From positions 1 to 48,807 of the forward strand of contig JACABD010000028.1 in the NCBI GenBank assembly GCA_013377075.1: 48,807 bases of DNA, read 5' to 3'. This DNA comes from Geobacteraceae bacterium (GTDB taxonomy: Bacteria; Desulfobacterota; Desulfuromonadia; Geobacterales; DSM-12255). The notes beneath the pieces were generated by a model. The model did no database searches and was not told where the DNA came from. It was given only the letters and a program-made list of their open reading frames with translations. Both the position numbers and the translations under genes were made by a program. Shown piece after piece: positions 34,970 through 44,613 of the stretch. How positions within the stretch are numbered: the stretch's first letter is position 1; every line of letters starts with the position of its first letter.

Positions 34970-36604
34970 ATGATGAAAATAGAAAAACCCTACGAATCCA
35001 AACTGATTCACATCTCCATAGTCGCACTCTCTGCCCTGCTCCTCTACCTGAACGCCCTCTCCAATGGCTTCAGCGTTGACGATTTCCAGTTTGTCGTTAA
35101 CAACCCGGCTGTTCACAGCTTCTCCTGGCAGAACTTAAAGGCGCTCTTCACCTCGGTTCCGAACCGTATGGAGTACCTGCCGGTAAAGGATCTGACCTAC
35201 ATTCTCGACCTGACCCTGTCCGGCATGAGCCCGTTTGCGCTTCATTTCTCCAACGTCTTTTGGTACATGCTTGCCTGCATAGCCTTCTTCCTCTTCCTCA
35301 CAAGGCTTCTTGACCGGCTCAAAATAAACGCACCGCTGCTGCCGCTGGTCGCAGCCCTCATATTCGTTGTCCATCCCATGCATACCGCCTCTGTCGCCTC
35401 AATCTGCCAGAGAAAGGATCTGGTTTCGGCACTGCTGATCTTTGCCGCCATGACCTCTTATCTGAACTTTCGTATTTCAGGGCGGAAACTGTACTACCTT
35501 GCCGCGTTCCTGCTTTTCATCATGGCGCTCCTTGCCAAAGCCACAGTCATGACCGTGCCGCTCTTCATCCTGGCCCTTGATCTGCTCTACACCGATGAGC
35601 GCGGCACGACAGCTGTTAAACATCTTCTCCCTGTTATCCCCTTCTTCATCGGCGTTGCCATATTCATAAAGATCGAGCACAGCTTCCTCCTGCAGACCGG
35701 AGTTATCTCCCAGCTCTACAGTTCCACCGTCCCCCTACAGATCCGCTCTGCAACCGCTGTCCAGGCATTTTTCTACTACCTGAAACTCCTTGTCTGGCCC
35801 TATCCGCTCCTGATGATCCACGATTTCAGCTTTGCCAAAAAGGTCTACACCCCGGTCAACATCCTCTGCGGCACCGGACTAATCACCCTCTCGGCAGTTA
35901 TCTGGTGGCTCAGGCAACGTGCACCCCTTGTGACCATCGGCGCCATCTGGCTCATGGCGACTCTATTGCCGGTTGTCGGACTGATCCCCTCCAACACCCT
36001 GATTGCCGAGCGCTACCTCTTCCTCCCCCTGGCCGGCTATGCACTGATTCTTGCGGCCTGCTGGCAGGCCTTGTCCGAGCGGAACCTACTGACTAAAAGG
36101 CTGGCAATCCTGACACTTGTTTTCCTGCTGGCAGCCTTCAGCACCCTGACAATCAAGCGCAATCCTGACTGGCGTGACAACCTGACCTTGCTCATTGCCA
36201 ATGCACGGGATCTGCCGGGGAAAGCCGGTGTTTATTACCAGATCGGCAATGAATATTTTGCACTGGGAGAGTTTGGTAATGCCCTCGATTACCTTGGCAG
36301 GGCAAAAGCAATGAATCCGCTCTACAGGGTGCACTACGCAGTGCACACGGCAGCCATGGCTTATCAGTCGGGGAATCTGCAGCAGGCCAAGGCAGACCTG
36401 GACGGCATAGATCACCCCTTCAAGATGCAGTTTGTCGAGGTGAATTATCTCTATGGCAAACTGCGCCAATCAGCAGGGGATCTGGAAAATGCGGCAATCT
36501 ACTATCGGAACGCGAGCAAGGCCACCATACCGGTAGGGCTGGTAAAACCGGCGGATATTGCCGAGGCTTTAAAGAGTATTGACGAGGCGAAGAAGGGGAA
36601 ATAA
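34970..36604 (+). CDS. TMTC-like multi-pass glycosyltransferase with C-terminal TPRs
   Basis: About 544 residues. At least nine hydrophobic helices occupy residues 12-395, with the family loop motif VDDFQF near the N-terminus and VHPMHTASVASICQRKDL, resembling GT-C (PMT/TMTC, DUF1736-like) transferases that use lipid-linked sugars. After residue 415, TPR-like repeats (AGVYYQIGNEYFALGEFGNALDYLGRAKAMNP) follow. The start is ATG-ATG at 34970/34973, with GGAG 12 bases upstream, so it is not certain. The 3' end is duplicated at 37750. Confidence 0.78.
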   Translation: MMKIEKPYESKLIHISIVALSALLLYLNALSNGFSVDDFQFVVNNPAVHSFSWQNLKALFTSVPNRMEYLPVKDLTYILDLTLSGMSPFALHFSNVFWYMLACIAFFLFLTRLLDRLKINAPLLPLVAALIFVVHPMHTASVASICQRKDLVSALLIFAAMTSYLNFRISGRKLYYLAAFLLFIMALLAKATVMTVPLFILALDLLYTDERGTTAVKHLLPVIPFFIGVAIFIKIEHSFLLQTGVISQLYSSTVPLQIRSATAVQAFFYYLKLLVWPYPLLMIHDFSFAKKVYTPVNILCGTGLITLSAVIWWLRQRAPLVTIGAIWLMATLLPVVGLIPSNTLIAERYLFLPLAGYALILAACWQALSERNLLTKRLAILTLVFLLAAFSTLTIKRNPDWRDNLTLLIANARDLPGKAGVYYQIGNEYFALGEFGNALDYLGRAKAMNPLYRVHYAVHTAAMAYQSGNLQQAKADLDGIDHPFKMQFVEVNYLYGKLRQSAGDLENAAIYYRNASKATIPVGLVKPADIAEALKSIDEAKKGK

Positions 36605-36605
36605 C
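36541..36605 (+). repeat. 65-bp gene-tail duplication, copy 1 (3' end of the TMTC-like gene)
   Basis: The last 21 codons and the stop of the TMTC-like gene are present again at 37750-37814 with two differences in 65 bases. Confidence 0.9.
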
Positions 36606-36681
36606 AGGGTTGGAGCTAACCGGCGTGCAGTTTTTTTGAACGGTCCAGAGGAGGCAAGACTCCTTGTGAGCCTGTGAAGAA

Positions 36682-36715
36682 AGAGAGGGGAGAGTGCTGC
36701 CACCCTCCCCTCTTT
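36682..36715. terminator. Hairpin between the TMTC-like gene and the barrel gene
   Basis: AGAGGGGAG (36684-36692) pairs with CTCCCCTCT (36705-36713) and flanking bases extend the stem. The tail is T-rich but short on both strands. It lies between two convergent genes and probably ends both. Confidence 0.5.
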
Positions 36716-36737
36716 GTGATACTTCCAGCAGCTAAAA

Positions 36738-37541
36738 TTAGAACAGGTAGTACATGCCAAAACCGATTTTATAGCCATCGGCCTTCTGCAGCAGTTTCTC
36801 GCCTAATTTTGTCTCTACATCGCCAATAACCGCATAGGAAACTGTAGGGAGAAGATAGAGGTTTTTGAAAACATTAATATAAGGGCCGACCTCTACTTCG
36901 AAAGTGTTAGACGCCTTGATGTCGCCGCGTGAGCCGTTGAAAGACTCTTTAACCTTGACGTCGAGACTGTAGTGGTGGCTGAACTCAATCTCAGTGCCGA
37001 CCGTTAGGTTGTGGATTGTCTGGCCATCATGGGCATGGATGATAAACTCGGGTTGATAAACCACATAAGGGATGAACATGTGCAGATTCTTGGAAACGGC
37101 CACCGAAGGGGAATAGCTGTTGTCACGGGTGCCGGGATCATTGCGTCTGGCACTGTCCAGTTTCCAGTCGAAACCGACGGCGATGTCTACTGGCAGCTTG
37201 ACCAGTGACTTGGTCAGGGAGTATCTGGCGCCAAGAGTAAGGTCCTCAAAACCGTTCTCCTTGACCCCCTCTACCCGCTGCTTGAAGGTGTACGGCAGGG
37301 TTGCGGAAACTTTCAGTCCGTTGATGACTCCGGCAGCAACCGTCACCGTGGATCCAATCCTCTCAGCTGACACATTCTCGAGAAAGAAGTTTTTTCCTGT
37401 TTCCTTGGTGTAATCGAAGTCAATACGGGCTTCAACATGCCCCGGGTCCGGCACATCGGTAACCAGCAGTTTGTGTTCAGCAAGAGCGCTGGTTGCGGTA
37501 AGCAGAGTCAGAAGGGTGGCCGGGATAAACATTTTGTACAT
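36738..37541 (-). CDS. Outer-membrane beta-barrel protein, unknown ligand
   Basis: A 267-residue exported protein with a signal peptide (about residues 1-21, ending SALA), alternating hydrophobic strands throughout, and a terminal phenylalanine (MYYLF), the standard outer-membrane signature. No specific porin family is recognised. AGGAG precedes the ATG by six bases, and a promoter lies 50-77 nt upstream. It is flanked by the duplicated tail (36541, 37750), which suggests insertion or duplication in this interval. Confidence 0.75.
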   Translation of the reverse strand: MYKMFIPATLLTLLTATSALAEHKLLVTDVPDPGHVEARIDFDYTKETGKNFFLENVSAERIGSTVTVAAGVINGLKVSATLPYTFKQRVEGVKENGFEDLTLGARYSLTKSLVKLPVDIAVGFDWKLDSARRNDPGTRDNSYSPSVAVSKNLHMFIPYVVYQPEFIIHAHDGQTIHNLTVGTEIEFSHHYSLDVKVKESFNGSRGDIKASNTFEVEVGPYINVFKNLYLLPTVSYAVIGDVETKLGEKLLQKADGYKIGFGMYYLF

Positions 37542-37589
37542 ACTATTCTCCTGTAAGTTGGTATTGCCCCTGTCTTTCGTAGGCGGGTC

Positions 37590-37618
37590 AATATAGCTTA
37601 AAAAGCATCAATAAACAA
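37590..37618 (-). promoter_or_regulatory. Candidate promoter for the barrel gene
   Basis: On the minus strand TTGTTT (37618-37613) and TATATT (37595-37590) are 17 bp apart, upstream of the ATG at 37541. Confidence 0.5.
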
Positions 37619-37749
37619 GAGCACTGTCGTCATATTTTCTACCGCGAAAAGACTTCCTTCGGTAACAGGGCTACATAACTGACGAAATCATCAAGAGTTG
37701 CATAAATGTGAAATGTGTTGCTCCGACACTGTTGGTTTTAAGCAGGACG

Positions 37750-37814
37750 GGTAAAACCGGCGGATATTGCCGAGGCGTTTAAGAGTATTGACGAGGCGAA
37801 GAAGGGGAAATAAC
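37750..37814 (+). repeat. 65-bp gene-tail duplication, copy 2 (orphan)
   Basis: Matches 36541-36605 with two mismatches and keeps the reading frame to TAA (Val-Lys-Pro-Ala-Asp to Lys), but no gene body precedes it. It is a remnant of a duplicated or deleted relative of the TMTC-like gene. The rest of 37620-37878 holds no gene I can support. Confidence 0.9.
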
Positions 37815-37878
37815 GGCTCGGCAGAACAGCGTCGATTTTAGGCTGCTGCTTCTGCCTGGTTGGGCATAATTCTGGCCC

Positions 37879-37912
37879 TTGACCGATACCAATATATATT
37901 ATAAAATAATAT
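37879..37912 (+). promoter_or_regulatory. Promoter and operator-like inverted repeat of the parDE pair
   Basis: TTGACC (37879-37884) and TAAAAT (37902-37907) are 17 bp apart. The palindrome ATATTAT-AAA-ATAATAT (37896-37912) overlaps the -10 box and is a likely autorepressor site for the antitoxin. Confidence 0.6.
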
Positions 37913-37938
37913 TATAACGGCAGTGATGGAGTGATCTC

Positions 37939-38181
37939 ATGCAAAAAAATACCAGTGTTACCCTTGGCAAACACTACGAAAATTTCATTTCTCAGCAGGT
38001 TGTCCAAGGCCGTTTTGGTTCAGCAAGCGAAACAATTCGCGCCGGTCTGCGACTTCTGGAAGAGCGGGAAACCAAGCTGTCCCTGCTACGCCGTGCACTT
38101 ATTGAAGGTGAAGAAAGCGGCACCGCTGATTATTCGCTCAAGAGCTTACTCTCTGAACTTGACGGTGAAAGTTTCAACTGA
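37939..38181 (+). CDS. parD: ParD-type ribbon-helix-helix antitoxin
   Basis: An 80-residue antitoxin. The N-terminal ribbon-helix-helix (MQKNTSVTLGKHYENFISQQV and SASETIRAGLRLLEERE) binds DNA; the charged C-terminal half neutralises the toxin. GGAG precedes the ATG. The stop overlaps the toxin ATG by one base (TGATG), as in classical parDE modules. Confidence 0.9.
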   Translation: MQKNTSVTLGKHYENFISQQVVQGRFGSASETIRAGLRLLEERETKLSLLRRALIEGEESGTADYSLKSLLSELDGESFN

Positions 38182-38483
38182 TGCCCTCTTTTACTCTCAC
38201 AAACATGGCAAAGGCCGATTTGAAAGAGATTGCTAACTTCACGCAAAACCGTTGGGGGCGTGAACAACGCAACGTGTATCTACAAATGCTGGACGGTTCA
38301 TTTCATCAGTTGGCTGCCAACCCGCTCAAAGGAAAAGATTGTAATGATATTCGTCTTGGATATCGAAAATTGAACGCCGGCAGTCATGTGATTTTTTACC
38401 GTCAAACGCCTGCCGATACGATTGATATTGTCCGTGTTCTGCACGGGCATATGGATATTGAAACACGGCTTTCTGAGCCGTAA
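38181..38483 (+). CDS. parE: ParE/RelE-family toxin
   Basis: A 100-residue plasmid-stabilisation-type toxin. Features of the ParE fold are visible: ADLKEIANFTQNRWG, LAANPLKGKDCNDIRLGYRKL, and the C-terminal VIFYRQ...IDIVRVLHGHMD. ParE members poison DNA gyrase; RelE-like ones cut mRNA, and sequence alone does not settle which. It is translationally coupled to the antitoxin. Confidence 0.9.
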   Translation: MPSFTLTNMAKADLKEIANFTQNRWGREQRNVYLQMLDGSFHQLAANPLKGKDCNDIRLGYRKLNAGSHVIFYRQTPADTIDIVRVLHGHMDIETRLSEP

Positions 38484-38681
38484 TACGGGAAATGTCTCTA
38501 ATTATACCGTCACGCCTCCTTGGAGTGCGTGCTCCTTCAGTTTAGTTTTGAATTGCGCTAAGTATGCAGTTTTCGAAGTATAAATAACTTCCATTGCTAT
38601 AAACCCACTGTTCATGTTTCTTTTTGCCAGTTGTTGTATTGTTAATTTCCTTTGGGTTTACGGGTTAGGTGCTCAGACCGT
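38484..38681. other. Intergenic region after parDE
   Basis: No gene is seen. A strong hairpin CACGC-CTCC, TT, GGAG-T-GCGTG spans 38511-38531 without a clear T-run. The rest is AT-rich and featureless. Confidence 0.5.
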
Positions 38682-38764
38682 AAAAAAGGGATTCCGTTGC
38701 AGGAATCCCTTTTTAAATTCGGATTGAATGGGTGTCGATTTTCCCCGAGGTCAGAAGTCCCTAG
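38682..38764. repeat. Dispersed repeat R1, copy 1, starting with a 13-bp terminator-type hairpin
   Basis: AAAAAGGGATTCC (38683-38695) pairs perfectly with GGAATCCCTTTTT (38702-38714); the next 50 bases match 45015-45064. The hairpin can end the stomatin gene transcript from the right and parDE from the left. Confidence 0.8.
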
Positions 38765-38785
38765 CCCCCATTTGCTCCTGCATTG

Positions 38786-39535
38786 CTATTTTACCACCAG
38801 GTCCTTGACCACATTCATTAATTCATACGGGAAGAGGATGGTCGAGTTCTTTTCCGTGGCGATTTCGGTCATGGTCTGCAGGGTTCGAAGCTGCAGTGCG
38901 CCTGGGGTGTTCGACAGGATAGCGGCTGCCTGGGACAGTTTCTCTGAAGCTTCCAGCTCTCCGGTGGCATGGATATTTTTTGCCCGCCGCTCCCGCTCTG
39001 CTTCCGCTTCTTTGGCCATGGCACGCTGCATCTCTATGGGCAGATCGATATTCTTCATTTCAACATGGTCGATCTTGACCCCCCACTTGTTTGTCTGGCT
39101 TGCCAGAGCAGCGCTGATTGCTTCCTGAAGCTTGTCCTGCTCACCAAGGACATCGTCAAGGGTATGTTTGCCGATGACGGCGCGCAGGGCTGTCTGGGCC
39201 AGCTGCCGGAGGGCGTAGGCATAGTTTTCGACTTCAATGATGGCATTCTTCGGATCCACCACTTTTGAATAAACGACAGCGGTGATTTTGACGGTGACGT
39301 TATCCTTGGTGACCGCGTCCTGGGCAGGAATTTCGTTGGCCACCGTCCGGAGCGGCACGATGGTCATCTGTTCGATGTACGGGATCAGCAGAATGAGTCC
39401 AGGTCCGCGGACGCCGACACAGCGACCGAGGCGAAAAACTACGCCCCTTTCGTACTCCTTGAGAATTCTGATGGCTGCTGCCAGAGTGGTGGCGATGGCG
39501 AGAAACAGGATGATAAGTGGAATCAGTGATAACAT
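38786..39535 (-). CDS. Stomatin/SPFH-domain membrane protein (slipin)
   Basis: A 249-residue protein with one N-terminal membrane helix (residues 2-22), then an SPFH/Band-7 domain (RGPGLILLIPYIEQM, TVKITAVVYSKVVDP, LRAVIGKHTLDDVL) and a coiled-coil Glu/Ala tail (AMAKEAEAERERRAKNIHA). Slipins scaffold membrane microdomains and often pair with an NfeD protease, but no nfeD is adjacent. Function is inferred from the fold only. Confidence 0.9.
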   Translation of the reverse strand: MLSLIPLIILFLAIATTLAAAIRILKEYERGVVFRLGRCVGVRGPGLILLIPYIEQMTIVPLRTVANEIPAQDAVTKDNVTVKITAVVYSKVVDPKNAIIEVENYAYALRQLAQTALRAVIGKHTLDDVLGEQDKLQEAISAALASQTNKWGVKIDHVEMKNIDLPIEMQRAMAKEAEAERERRAKNIHATGELEASEKLSQAAAILSNTPGALQLRTLQTMTEIATEKNSTILFPYELMNVVKDLVVK

Positions 39536-39591
39536 GATGTGCCTCCTTGGGGCTGGCGAAACCTGTCACAACTTATGCCTGTGAGGGGTGA

Positions 39592-39625
39592 CTGTCAAGG
39601 AAGATCAGACGGGGGCTTACAGGCT
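39592..39625 (+). repeat. Dispersed repeat R2, copy A
   Basis: CTGTCAAG, six bases, then CAGACGGGGGCTTACAGGCT. The same arrangement is seen at 42864-42897 and, with two changes and without CTGTCAAG, at 44959-44978. Confidence 0.75.
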
Positions 39626-39659
39626 ATCGTTTACAACAGGGCTTATTTTTTACCTGATT

Positions 39660-42632
39660 TTACCGTTCTCCCGACGCAAGCAGTTCGAGTATCTTTTTAT
39701 TGAACGAATAAATATCGAACGGTTTTTTGATATAGTGGATTTCTGCTTCAATAATGCCGTTCTTCGCGATGGCATTTGACGAGTAGCCCGACATGTACAA
39801 TACCTTCAAGCCCGGGCGCAGCGCAGCAATCTTCTCCATCATTACCCTGCCATCCATGGTCGGCAGGATTACATCGGCAACAACAAAATCAATCCGGAGC
39901 GAGCTGTCTTCGCATAAACTGATTGCGGTCAATGGCTCATCTGCCGTGAGAACCTCATAGCCCATCTGTTTAAGCATAGCTGTTGAAAGGTTAAGGATTG
40001 TTTCGTCGTCTTCGACCAACAGCACCGTCCCGCTCCCCTTAACGATATCTTCAGGTTGCTTGTTGTCCTGACCGGTCAGATCTATACTGCGGGGCAGATA
40101 GATGTTGAAAGTCGTCCCTTTGCCGGGCTCACTGAAGACCGTAATGAAGCCGCTGTTCTGGGAGACAATGCCGTAAATGGTAGATAGCCCAAGGCCGGTC
40201 CCCTTGCCAGCCTCCTTAGTCGTGAAGAACGGTTCGAAAATGTGCTTGAGCGTCTCGGCAGCCATGCCATGTCCGCTGTCAGCAATAGTCAACTGCACAT
40301 AATCCCCTGGCTGTGCCTCAATATTGTCACGGCAGAAATGTTCATCGATGGTCCGGTTGACGACTCCTATAGTCAGCGTCCCTCCGCCCGGCATTGCATC
40401 CCGGGCATTGATAACAAGGTTCATGACAATCTGGTCAAGCTGAACCGGATCGATTCTGACGTCCCAGGCATCAGGTTCCTTCGTAAGGGAAAGGAGAATG
40501 TCTTTACCGATCAACCTTGACATGGTTTTCAGGATACCCTTCAGGGCTGAGTCCATTTTTACATTCCGTGGCATGGCAATCTGTTGTCGCGAGAATGCCA
40601 GCAACTGCGAGGTGATCTCCGCTGAATGTTGAGCCGCCTTGGTGATTTCCGCAGCAAACTCCAGAAAGAGCGGATTGTCACGGGCCTCACGTTTTATCAG
40701 GTCCGCAAAAACGAGAATGGCCATGAGCTTGTTGTTGAAATCGTGGGCGATTCCACCGGCAAGCCGCCCGACCGACTCCATTTTTTGGGAATGAATGAGC
40801 TGCGCCTCAAGAAGTTTCTTTTCGGTAATATCCTCCTTGATGGCCAGGTAGTTGGTAATGGCCCCTGTCGTGTCCTTGATGGGCGATATCGTTGCCCGCT
40901 CCCAGAAAAGATCGCCGTTCTTCTTCTTGTTGTGGAATTCACCCTCCCATACTTTACCGGAGCTGATGGAGGCCCATAACCGCTGGTACTCCTCCGCAGA
41001 TGTATGGTCAGTTTTCAGAATTCCTGGATTTTGCCCCATGGCTTCGGCGGCGGCGTATCCGGTTATCTGGGTGAATTTAGGGTTTACAAACTCGATTTTT
41101 CCATCCAGATCGGTTATGACGATGGAGGTAGGACTTTGTTCCACTGCCCGTGAAAGGGTACGAAGAGTCTGCTCGGCCCGTTTACGTTCACTGATATCCC
41201 TGGTTATCCCCAGCAAGGAGACAATTTCTCCCCTGTCATTGTAAAACGGCACTGCATTGGTCTCCAGCCAGAGGTGCTTCCCTTTGAGCCCGACAATTTC
41301 AAATTCAAGGATTCCTGCCCCACCCTCGTAGATCCTCTTGCCAAGAGCAATAAAGTCCTCCCTGCAATCGTCAGTAATCAGGGGATAGACGCACTGCCCC
41401 TTCACCTGCTCAAAAGAGTCTGCCCCGATCATCTCAAGACCGGCGGGGTTCATCATCAAAAGGTTGCCACCTGCATCCAACAGCTTGATACATTCCGGTT
41501 CCGCGTCGATAATGGCGTTCAGAAACTTTTCGCTGCTTGCCAGAGCTTTTTGTCTTTCTACCAGTTGCTCTGCCATCGAATCAAATGCTGACGCCAGCTT
41601 GCCGAGTTCGCCACCCTGCACACTATCAGTAACCTTCAGCTTGTAGTCTCCGCTGGCAAGGGTCTGCGACGCTTCTTCAAGCATGGCAATACGGTCAACA
41701 ATGGATCGTTTGCCAATAAAACTGGCAAAGAGAAGAGCTGCCCCGAGCACCAGTCCAAAACCAAGCAGATTGATGAACATCTGACTGTTCGCTTCAACGA
41801 AAACCGACTTCACAGGGATGCCGGCGCGGACATACATATACGGCGACATCTCGCCATCAAGACGCAACTTCCGGATCGAAAGGATCCGCTTGTCCCCTTT
41901 TGCCACCCCCTGCCCGATAGTGGTGAGTTCGTCAGGCTCTTCCTGCATCTGCTTGAAGAGCCTGGGATCAGACTGTTTGCCGATATATTTTTCCGACTCG
42001 CTCCCCCGGAAAAGAATGACCCCTTTATGATCAAGAAGTACGAAATTAGAATTATTAGGCAGCTTGCTCCGTTCGAGAACCCGGGTGTATTTTTCCAGGA
42101 GAAAGCCAACAGCAATAACTCCGGTTATTGCGCCGTGCGTGTCCTTTATCGGGTACCCCAGGGTAAAAGAGGGCCGATTCGTCGCACGGGCAACAATGTA
42201 TTCTCCTGACGACAGTTGCCCGCTTGCAAGGGTGTTTATGAAATAACGCCGGTCGGAGATTATGAATGGCGGTTTTACCGGCATTGCCGTAGCCCAGACC
42301 TGTCCCGAACGATCAGCTATGAAAATATTGGTAAAATCCGGATTGGCTTTGAGTATTTCGCTGAGAAGAGCTGTTGTTCCGGCAGCATCCTGCTGCTGTA
42401 TTTCGGGCAGCTTTGCTAATGCAACCATCAACTGCCGGGCTGAAGCGACCTTACTCTTCTGTTCGTAGGCTATACTGTCCGCAAGCTTCTGAGTATCGGT
42501 TTCCGCGACATAAATTGCATGTCGCCTCTGTTGCAAGCCCGCATGAATAATCATTCCTATGACCGGGAGAGCTATAATAAGAACGATAAGGCGTAATTGA
42601 TACTTAATTGGAAGCCGGAAAAATGATTTCAT
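39660..42632 (-). CDS. Hybrid sensor histidine kinase with double Cache, HAMP, two PAS and receiver
   Basis: A 990-residue membrane sensor. Order: helix 1 (about 13-31), periplasmic double-Cache-type domain (35-275), helix 2 (285-305), HAMP, PAS (about 365-480, YPLITDD segment), PAS (490-610), HisKA with histidine in GGIAHDFNN, HATPase with N-box and DSGHGM, and a C-terminal receiver with VEDDE and phosphoacceptor in [12 protein letters not shown]. It senses small molecules outside the cell; the ligand is unknown. No response regulator is adjacent, so it is an orphan. The start lies near the end of the AT-rich spacer. Confidence 0.92.
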   Translation of the reverse strand: MKSFFRLPIKYQLRLIVLIIALPVIGMIIHAGLQQRRHAIYVAETDTQKLADSIAYEQKSKVASARQLMVALAKLPEIQQQDAAGTTALLSEILKANPDFTNIFIADRSGQVWATAMPVKPPFIISDRRYFINTLASGQLSSGEYIVARATNRPSFTLGYPIKDTHGAITGVIAVGFLLEKYTRVLERSKLPNNSNFVLLDHKGVILFRGSESEKYIGKQSDPRLFKQMQEEPDELTTIGQGVAKGDKRILSIRKLRLDGEMSPYMYVRAGIPVKSVFVEANSQMFINLLGFGLVLGAALLFASFIGKRSIVDRIAMLEEASQTLASGDYKLKVTDSVQGGELGKLASAFDSMAEQLVERQKALASSEKFLNAIIDAEPECIKLLDAGGNLLMMNPAGLEMIGADSFEQVKGQCVYPLITDDCREDFIALGKRIYEGGAGILEFEIVGLKGKHLWLETNAVPFYNDRGEIVSLLGITRDISERKRAEQTLRTLSRAVEQSPTSIVITDLDGKIEFVNPKFTQITGYAAAEAMGQNPGILKTDHTSAEEYQRLWASISSGKVWEGEFHNKKKNGDLFWERATISPIKDTTGAITNYLAIKEDITEKKLLEAQLIHSQKMESVGRLAGGIAHDFNNKLMAILVFADLIKREARDNPLFLEFAAEITKAAQHSAEITSQLLAFSRQQIAMPRNVKMDSALKGILKTMSRLIGKDILLSLTKEPDAWDVRIDPVQLDQIVMNLVINARDAMPGGGTLTIGVVNRTIDEHFCRDNIEAQPGDYVQLTIADSGHGMAAETLKHIFEPFFTTKEAGKGTGLGLSTIYGIVSQNSGFITVFSEPGKGTTFNIYLPRSIDLTGQDNKQPEDIVKGSGTVLLVEDDETILNLSTAMLKQMGYEVLTADEPLTAISLCEDSSLRIDFVVADVILPTMDGRVMMEKIAALRPGLKVLYMSGYSSNAIAKNGIIEAEIHYIKKPFDIYSFNKKILELLASGER

Positions 42633-42741
42633 GGTAAATCCTCTGCAAGCTTTTGGATATTGGGTGCGGGTGCAAGGAGGGATGTTGTTAACTAATCAAC
42701 TAACCTCTGCAAATCGCGCTTTCTTGCTCAATCCACTCAAA

Positions 42742-42777
42742 AAGCCGCGCCACCGGTTCATCCCGGCAGAGCGGCTT
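42742..42777 (-). terminator. Rho-independent terminator on the minus strand
   Basis: On the minus strand AAGCCGC (42777-42771, written in plus as GCGGCTT) pairs with GCGGCTT and is followed by five T toward 42740. An inner CCGG/CCGG pair stiffens the loop. It would end transcripts coming from the 43087 kinase. Confidence 0.6.
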
Positions 42778-42863
42778 CTATAAAAGTTCTGATTATATCC
42801 ACAACAGGCCATCATTGGCTCCAGATCATAAAATTTCACTCACAATACTGTGACAGAGGGCGC

Positions 42864-42897
42864 CTGTCAAGCGGGAACAGACGGGGGCTTACAGGCT
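42864..42897 (+). repeat. Dispersed repeat R2, copy B
   Basis: CTGTCAAG, six bases, then CAGACGGGGGCTTACAGGCT, followed by CCAC and an A-run as in copy C. Confidence 0.75.
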
Positions 42898-42934
42898 ACC
42901 ACAAAAAAACAGGCTCAGGTTACGGAACCCATTT

Positions 42935-43063
42935 TTAGTATCCTATTGCGGCTAAAGTTTTTGATGCGAGTTCCAGGCGGTTGAGAAATCCAGCGTAGGC
43001 GCGGGCTCTTTGTTCTTGGCGCCAACAAGCATGGCACCGGTAGGTTCCATCATCCCATGGATT
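42935..43063 (-). pseudogene. Possible C-terminal gene fragment with CxxC motif
   Basis: A 42-codon frame reads NPWDDGTYRCHACWRQEQ, then a helical end finishing LAAIGY before TAA. It has no start codon in frame and an in-frame TAA just upstream. It looks like the tail of a larger protein with a CxxC zinc motif, left by deletion. A second frame is also open here, so a real remnant is not certain. The rest of 42633-43086 holds repeat R2 and a terminator, no gene. Confidence 0.35.
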
Positions 43064-43086
43064 TTACGGTTATGGCTTAAATCTGC

Positions 43087-44613
43087 TCAGATCGGCAGCG
43101 AAAAGGTAACTCTGGTCCCTTCCTTCTGACGGCTTTTCAGATATATTTCTCCACCATGACCTTCGACAATATCGCGTACAATACAGAGACCGATCCCCAG
43201 CCCGCCTGGTGCAGTATTGGACGCATCGGCACGGAAGAATTTGTCGAATACGCGACGTACTTCTGTTTCACTCATGCCGATCCCTTGATCTGTGACGCAA
43301 AAGCTGACCGAATCAGCGGATCGCTCGACTTCCAATGTTACTGGCCCCCCATCGGGTGAATATTTGATGGCATTACTGAGAATATTCTCCAGCACTTGAA
43401 TGATCCGCCCGGCATCGCACGAAATTTCTTCAGGGAGATCCTGGCCAGAGCAGAGTTTCAGGTCATGCAGGGGCGCACTACGGCTGAAATAGCCGATAAC
43501 CTTTTCCAACAGCGGCATGAGGAGGGTCTTCTGTTTAACCATGTTCAGACGGCGGCCAACCTGAATAAGGCTCAAGTCGAGCAGATCATCTATCAGCCGC
43601 GACATGCTTTCACCATTGGCAGATATCTCCCGGGCAAACATCTGCTGACTGTGCAAGTCAGTCCCCTCTTCGGCGAACAGTTCCGAATAGCCCATGATGG
43701 CAGAAAGTGGCGTGCGGAGCTCGTGGGCGGCGATAGAAATAAATTCGTCCTTGGCACGGTTTAGATCGTGCAGAACCTGCTGGCTCCGTTTGTAGGTTAT
43801 CGCTATGGCAGTCAGCGAGGCTGCCGAAGCGATCAGGTCGAGTTCGTCTGGTTGGGGTTCCCGCGGAGTATCGTAATAGATGGCAAAACTGCCCAGCAGG
43901 CTACCGTCGCCGGCAATGATCGGCTCGGACCAGCAGGCGCGCATAGGTGTACGGGAAACCAGTCGCCGGGCCCTTTCCCAGTAGGGATGATTGAGGATAT
44001 CAGCAATAACTACCCGTTCTCGGCGGAATGCGGCTGTACCACAGGAGCCGACACCTTCACCGATGTGCATCCCCTCGATCGCCTCGCTATAGAAATCAGG
44101 AAGGCTTGGTGCCGCAGCTTTATGCAGTGTACCGCGCTCGGCGTCCAGGGTCAGAATGGAACAACGCATCCCCTCTCCCAGGGTCTCAATGAAGCGGACT
44201 ATGGTTTCACAAATCTCGGGAAGACTATCGTCGTTGTAGAGGAGCTCCAGAACCCTCGCTCGCCCTTTTTGGACCTGCTGCTCCATGTGGTCGCTGGTCT
44301 GGTCGCGAACCTGAAGGATGAAATTATCACTGGAGTTATCAGCAGCTTCAACTGAAAGAGTACAGGTGTCACCCCAACACAACTGACCGTCACTGGAGAG
44401 ATAGCGCAGCCTGGCCGTAGCACCTCTGACCGGAAGCGAATCGTCAGGATGGAGCAGTGCCTGCAGCTGGGCCCCTTCAAGTTGTTGCGCAGAATACCGG
44501 GTAAACCGCGTAAAGGCATGGTTAACTCTGGAAATACAACCGTCAGCATCGACCACGGCGTGACCGACCAGAGGGGTGTGGAAAAGACTGTTGGAACTGT
44601 TATTGTAGGGCAT
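43087..44613 (-). CDS. PAS-GAF sensor histidine kinase
   Basis: A 508-residue cytoplasmic kinase without membrane helices. Order: PAS (about 10-110), GAF (135-290) with CSILTLDAERGTLHKAAAPSLP, HisKA with H in IAAHELRTPLSAI, and HATPase with NAIKYSPDG, TDQGIGMSE and GGLGIGLCIVRDI. No receiver is fused. I use the ATG at 44613 (AAGGAA upstream); the frame from 44658 opens with TTG and has no ribosome site. It lacks an adjacent response regulator. Confidence 0.9.
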   Translation of the reverse strand: MPYNNSSNSLFHTPLVGHAVVDADGCISRVNHAFTRFTRYSAQQLEGAQLQALLHPDDSLPVRGATARLRYLSSDGQLCWGDTCTLSVEAADNSSDNFILQVRDQTSDHMEQQVQKGRARVLELLYNDDSLPEICETIVRFIETLGEGMRCSILTLDAERGTLHKAAAPSLPDFYSEAIEGMHIGEGVGSCGTAAFRRERVVIADILNHPYWERARRLVSRTPMRACWSEPIIAGDGSLLGSFAIYYDTPREPQPDELDLIASAASLTAIAITYKRSQQVLHDLNRAKDEFISIAAHELRTPLSAIMGYSELFAEEGTDLHSQQMFAREISANGESMSRLIDDLLDLSLIQVGRRLNMVKQKTLLMPLLEKVIGYFSRSAPLHDLKLCSGQDLPEEISCDAGRIIQVLENILSNAIKYSPDGGPVTLEVERSADSVSFCVTDQGIGMSETEVRRVFDKFFRADASNTAPGGLGIGLCIVRDIVEGHGGEIYLKSRQKEGTRVTFSLPI

